The translations under genes and the position numbers were made by a program. From assembly GCF_001668625.1 (NCBI RefSeq), contig NZ_LZLJ01000007.1, positions 1 to 46,706 on the forward strand: a stretch of DNA of 46,706 nucleotides. Reading direction: 5' to 3'. This DNA comes from Mycobacterium sp. 1274756.6. Lineage in GTDB: Bacteria; Actinomycetota; Actinomycetes; Mycobacteriales; Mycobacteriaceae. The notes beneath the pieces are model-generated. The model searched no databases and was not told the origin of the DNA. It saw only the letters and a program-made list of their open reading frames with translations. How positions within the stretch are numbered: position 1 is the stretch's first letter; the number at the start of each line of letters is the position of its first letter. Shown here piece after piece: positions 44,417 to 46,706 of the stretch.

Positions 44417-44644
44417 TTATTCGGCGGCGAGGTCGGCGGTGTCGGCGAAGACCAGGCCGCCGTCGTCGAGCAGCACCGCGTAGCGGCGGGCCGGGTCGGC
44501 GATGTGGTTGGGGCCGATCTCCACGGCGAAGCCGGCGGCTTCGCCGAAGTCGTCGACGATCACGCCGGTGGCCTCGGCGTCGGTGCCGGCGAACACCCGC
44601 ACCCGGCTGTCGGTGGTCACGTCCTTGCCGTCCTGCACCGTCAT
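44417..44644 (-). CDS. Small conserved hypothetical protein between tpiA and secG
   Basis: The protein has 75 residues, is acidic, and begins MTVQDGKDVTTDSRVRVF. The start at 44644 has GAGGGA upstream; a longer in-frame reading from 44698 lacks a ribosome site. The sequence looks like a compact beta-rich domain (VRVFAGTDAEATGVIVDDF, then YAVLLDDGGLVFADT). No motif is recognised. It does not match anything I know in the M. tuberculosis tpiA-secG interval with certainty. Confidence 0.78.
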   Translation of the reverse strand: MTVQDGKDVTTDSRVRVFAGTDAEATGVIVDDFGEAAGFAVEIGPNHIADPARRYAVLLDDGGLVFADTADLAAE

Positions 44645-44722
44645 GTCCGTTCCCTCAGCTGGCCGATTCGTCGCGGTACTCGTTGTCAAGTACAGCACAC
44701 CGGGTGCGATGGTGGCCGCGGA

Positions 44723-45508
44723 TTACGGCAGCGGCCCGCCCGCGGCGATCGCCGAGAGGGTGGCGAACTGCTCGCCGTCCAGCGACGCCCCGCCCACCAG
44801 GGCGCCATCGACGTCGTCGCAGGCGATGAGGTCGCCGATGTTCTTGGCGTTGACCGAACCGCCGTAGAGCACCCGGACGGTGTCGGCGACCGCCGGGGAG
44901 GCCAGCTCACCGAGCAGGGCCCGCAGCGCGGCGCACACCTCCTGGGCGTCGGCGGGGCCGGCCACCCGGCCGGTGCCGATCGCCCAGACCGGCTCGTAGG
45001 CGACGGTGGTGGCGGCGATCTGGTCGGCGGAGAGCCCGGCCAGGGAGCCGCGCAGCTGCTCCACGCAGTACTCGACGTGGTTGCCGGCCTCCCGGATCTC
45101 CAAGCCCTCCCCCACGCAGACGATCGGGGTGATCTCGTGTTTGAGTGCGGCGGCGGCCTTGGCGGCCACCAGCGCGTCGTCCTCGCCGTGGTAGCTGCGC
45201 CGCTCGGAGTGCCCGACCACCACGAAGCTGCAGCCCAGCTTGGCCAGGAAGGCGCCGCTGATCTCACCGGTGTAGGCGCCCGAGTCGTGCCGGGAGACGT
45301 CCTGGGCGCCGTAGGTGAGCCGCAGCTTGTCGCCGTCGACCAGGCTCTGCACGCTGCGCAGGTCGGTGAACGGCGGCAGCACCGTGACATCGACCTTGTC
45401 GAAGTACTTGTCCGGCAACGAGAACGCGATCTTCTGCACCAGGGCGATCGCCTCGAAGTGGTTGAGGTTCATCTTCCAGTTGCCGGCGATCAACGGCTTG
45501 CGGCTCAT
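44723..45508 (-). CDS. tpiA: Triosephosphate isomerase
   Basis: The protein has 261 residues. The catalytic Lys lies in AGNWKMN (about 10-16), His in [13 protein letters not shown] (about 98-110) and Glu in [11 protein letters not shown] (about 170-180); the phosphate-binding LYGGSVN is intact. It interconverts dihydroxyacetone phosphate and glyceraldehyde 3-phosphate. It is 34 bp after pgk in the same direction, part of the gap-pgk-tpi glycolytic cluster. Confidence 0.98.
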   Translation of the reverse strand: MSRKPLIAGNWKMNLNHFEAIALVQKIAFSLPDKYFDKVDVTVLPPFTDLRSVQSLVDGDKLRLTYGAQDVSRHDSGAYTGEISGAFLAKLGCSFVVVGHSERRSYHGEDDALVAAKAAAALKHEITPIVCVGEGLEIREAGNHVEYCVEQLRGSLAGLSADQIAATTVAYEPVWAIGTGRVAGPADAQEVCAALRALLGELASPAVADTVRVLYGGSVNAKNIGDLIACDDVDGALVGGASLDGEQFATLSAIAAGGPLP

Positions 45509-45542
45509 GGCTGTCCTTCGCTGCAGGGGTGGGGTGCGGGGG

Positions 45543-46706
45543 TCAGTTGCTCAATACGTCCAGGCCGGGCAGGGTCTTGCCCTCGAGGTACTCCAGGGAG
45601 GCGCCGCCCCCGGTGGAGATATGGGAGAAACCGTCGTCGGGCAGGCCCAGGGCGCGCACCGCGGCCGCCGAGTCCCCGCCGCCGACGACCGAGAACGCGC
45701 CGCGGCCGGTGGCGGTGGCGATCGCCTCGGCGACCCCCTTGGTGCCCGCGGCGAACGCCGGGAACTCGAAGACGCCCATCGGCCCGTTCCAGAACACGGT
45801 GCGCGCGTTGGTCAGCAGGGCGGTGAACCGCTCCACCGAGCCGGGCCCGATGTCCAGGCCCATCCGGTCGGCCGGGATCTGGTCGACGGCGACCACCTCG
45901 GCGGGGGCGTCGGCGGCGAACTCGGGGGCGACGACGACGTCGACCGGCAGCCGGATGACGTCGTGGTAGGTCTCCAGCAGCCGTTTGCAGGTGTCGACCA
46001 TCTCCGGCTGCACCAGCGAGGTGCCCACCGACAGGCCCTGGGCGGCCAGGAAGGTGAAGCACATGCCGCCGCCGATCACCAGGCTGTCGGCCTTGCCGGC
46101 CAGCGACTCGATGACCGCCAGCTTGTCGGAGACCTTCGAGCCGCCCAGCACCACCGCGTAGGGCCGCTCGGTGGAGGTGGTCAGCTGCTCCAGCACCGCG
46201 ACCTCGGCGGCCACCAACGTGCCCGCGTAGTGCGGCAGCAGGCCGGCCACGTCGTAGACCGAGGCCTGCTTGCGGTGCACCACCCCGAACCCGTCGGAGA
46301 CGAACGCGCCCGGGCTGCCGTCGGGGGCGGCGACCAGCTCGGCGAGCTGCTCGGCCAGCGCGCGGCGCTGCGCGTCGTCCTTGCTGGTCTCGCGCGGGTC
46401 GAACCGGATGTTCTCCAGCAGCAGCACGTCCCCGTCGGTCAGGCCCTCGGCGCGGGCCAGCGCGTCGGTGCCCACGACGTCGCCGGCCAGCTGGACGTGC
46501 CGGCCCAGGTGTTCCGCCAGCGCCGCGGCGACCGGCGCCAGGGACAGCTTCGGGCCCGGGGCGCCCTGCGGCCGGCCCAGGTGCGCGGCGACCACCACCT
46601 TGGCGCCGGCGTCCACCAGCGCCTGCAGGGTGGGCACCGACGCGGCGATGCGGCCCGGGTCGGTGATGGCGCCGTCGGCGTCCAGCGGGACGTTGAGGTC
46701 GCTGCG
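45543..46706 (-). CDS. pgk: Phosphoglycerate kinase (5' end outside the window)
   Basis: 387 residues are visible. The reading frame stays open to the last base (RSDLNVPLD at the edge, part of the conserved N-terminal substrate site), so about 15-25 residues are missing at the start. Internal ATG/GTG codons such as the one near 46637 are not the true start. Conserved segments include [24 protein letters not shown] and the ATP-site GGGDSAAAV. It makes ATP from 1,3-bisphosphoglycerate. It is upstream of tpiA. Confidence 0.97.
   Translation of the reverse strand, partial: RSDLNVPLDADGAITDPGRIAASVPTLQALVDAGAKVVVAAHLGRPQGAPGPKLSLAPVAAALAEHLGRHVQLAGDVVGTDALARAEGLTDGDVLLLENIRFDPRETSKDDAQRRALAEQLAELVAAPDGSPGAFVSDGFGVVHRKQASVYDVAGLLPHYAGTLVAAEVAVLEQLTTSTERPYAVVLGGSKVSDKLAVIESLAGKADSLVIGGGMCFTFLAAQGLSVGTSLVQPEMVDTCKRLLETYHDVIRLPVDVVVAPEFAADAPAEVVAVDQIPADRMGLDIGPGSVERFTALLTNARTVFWNGPMGVFEFPAFAAGTKGVAEAIATATGRGAFSVVGGGDSAAAVRALGLPDDGFSHISTGGGASLEYLEGKTLPGLDVLSN

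Overview
The window is a chromosomal core region of a high-GC mycobacterium that is not a member of the tuberculosis complex. I infer this from the gene content and order, which track the M. tuberculosis Rv1437 to Rv1488 interval: pgk-tpiA-secG, the zwf2-opcA-pgl pentose phosphate cluster, ctaA/ctaB, mptB, the complete suf operon, acn with its TetR regulator, ripA-ripB, the moxR1 cluster, fabG1-inhA-hemH and an NfeD/SPFH pair. The species cannot be fixed by eye. Differences from M. tuberculosis, recalled from knowledge of that genome: a ppc gene is present, SufB has no intein, and no PE/PPE genes, ctpD, fadE15 or Rv1482c-type gene are seen. Genes are packed tightly. No gene-free stretch exceeds about 220 bp, and several convergent pairs overlap at their 3' ends. 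No tRNA, rRNA, CRISPR array or insertion sequence was seen.

Layout. 1-4218: a DUF222/HNH (13E12-type) protein, a DoxX-like protein, a SPFH/NfeD membrane pair and a conserved protein of unknown function. 4215-9932: heme and mycolate genes (hemH, inhA, fabG1) followed upstream by the VWA-DUF58-MoxR1 cluster. 10058-12986: the tandem peptidoglycan hydrolases ripB and ripA and a small membrane protein. 13160-16557: aconitase and its TetR regulator, with a clear AcnR-type operator in front of acn. 16568-19461: an ABC-F ATPase, a crotonase-fold protein and a thioredoxin. 19523-19739: a 57-residue Cys/His-rich protein preceded by a CsoR/CstR-like palindrome. 19736-26040: the suf Fe-S assembly operon (sufR-sufB-sufD-sufC-sufS-sufU-sufT), with a SufR-type operator over the sufR start codon.

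26144-34291: lipomannan mannosyltransferase mptB, a two-gene ABC transporter, heme A synthase ctaA, a conserved hypothetical, a quinone oxidoreductase, a nitrilase-family amidohydrolase and heme O synthase ctaB. 34483-41283: tkt-tal-zwf2-opcA-pgl and a small heptad-repeat protein, read as one translationally coupled unit. 41297-46706: ppc, secG, a 75-residue unknown, tpiA and the 3' part of pgk, which runs off the right edge.

The most useful signals beyond the genes are regulatory. They are the palindrome before the tiny Cys/His protein, an inverted repeat with a shared CTACTACA core in front of both heme A pathway genes (ctaA and ctaB), exact-looking AcnR and SufR operators, and -10 hexamers placed 6-8 bases before start codons, which suggests leaderless mRNAs (fabG1, mptB, ctaA, nfeD, secG and the nitrilase gene). 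No wholly new multi-gene system was found.
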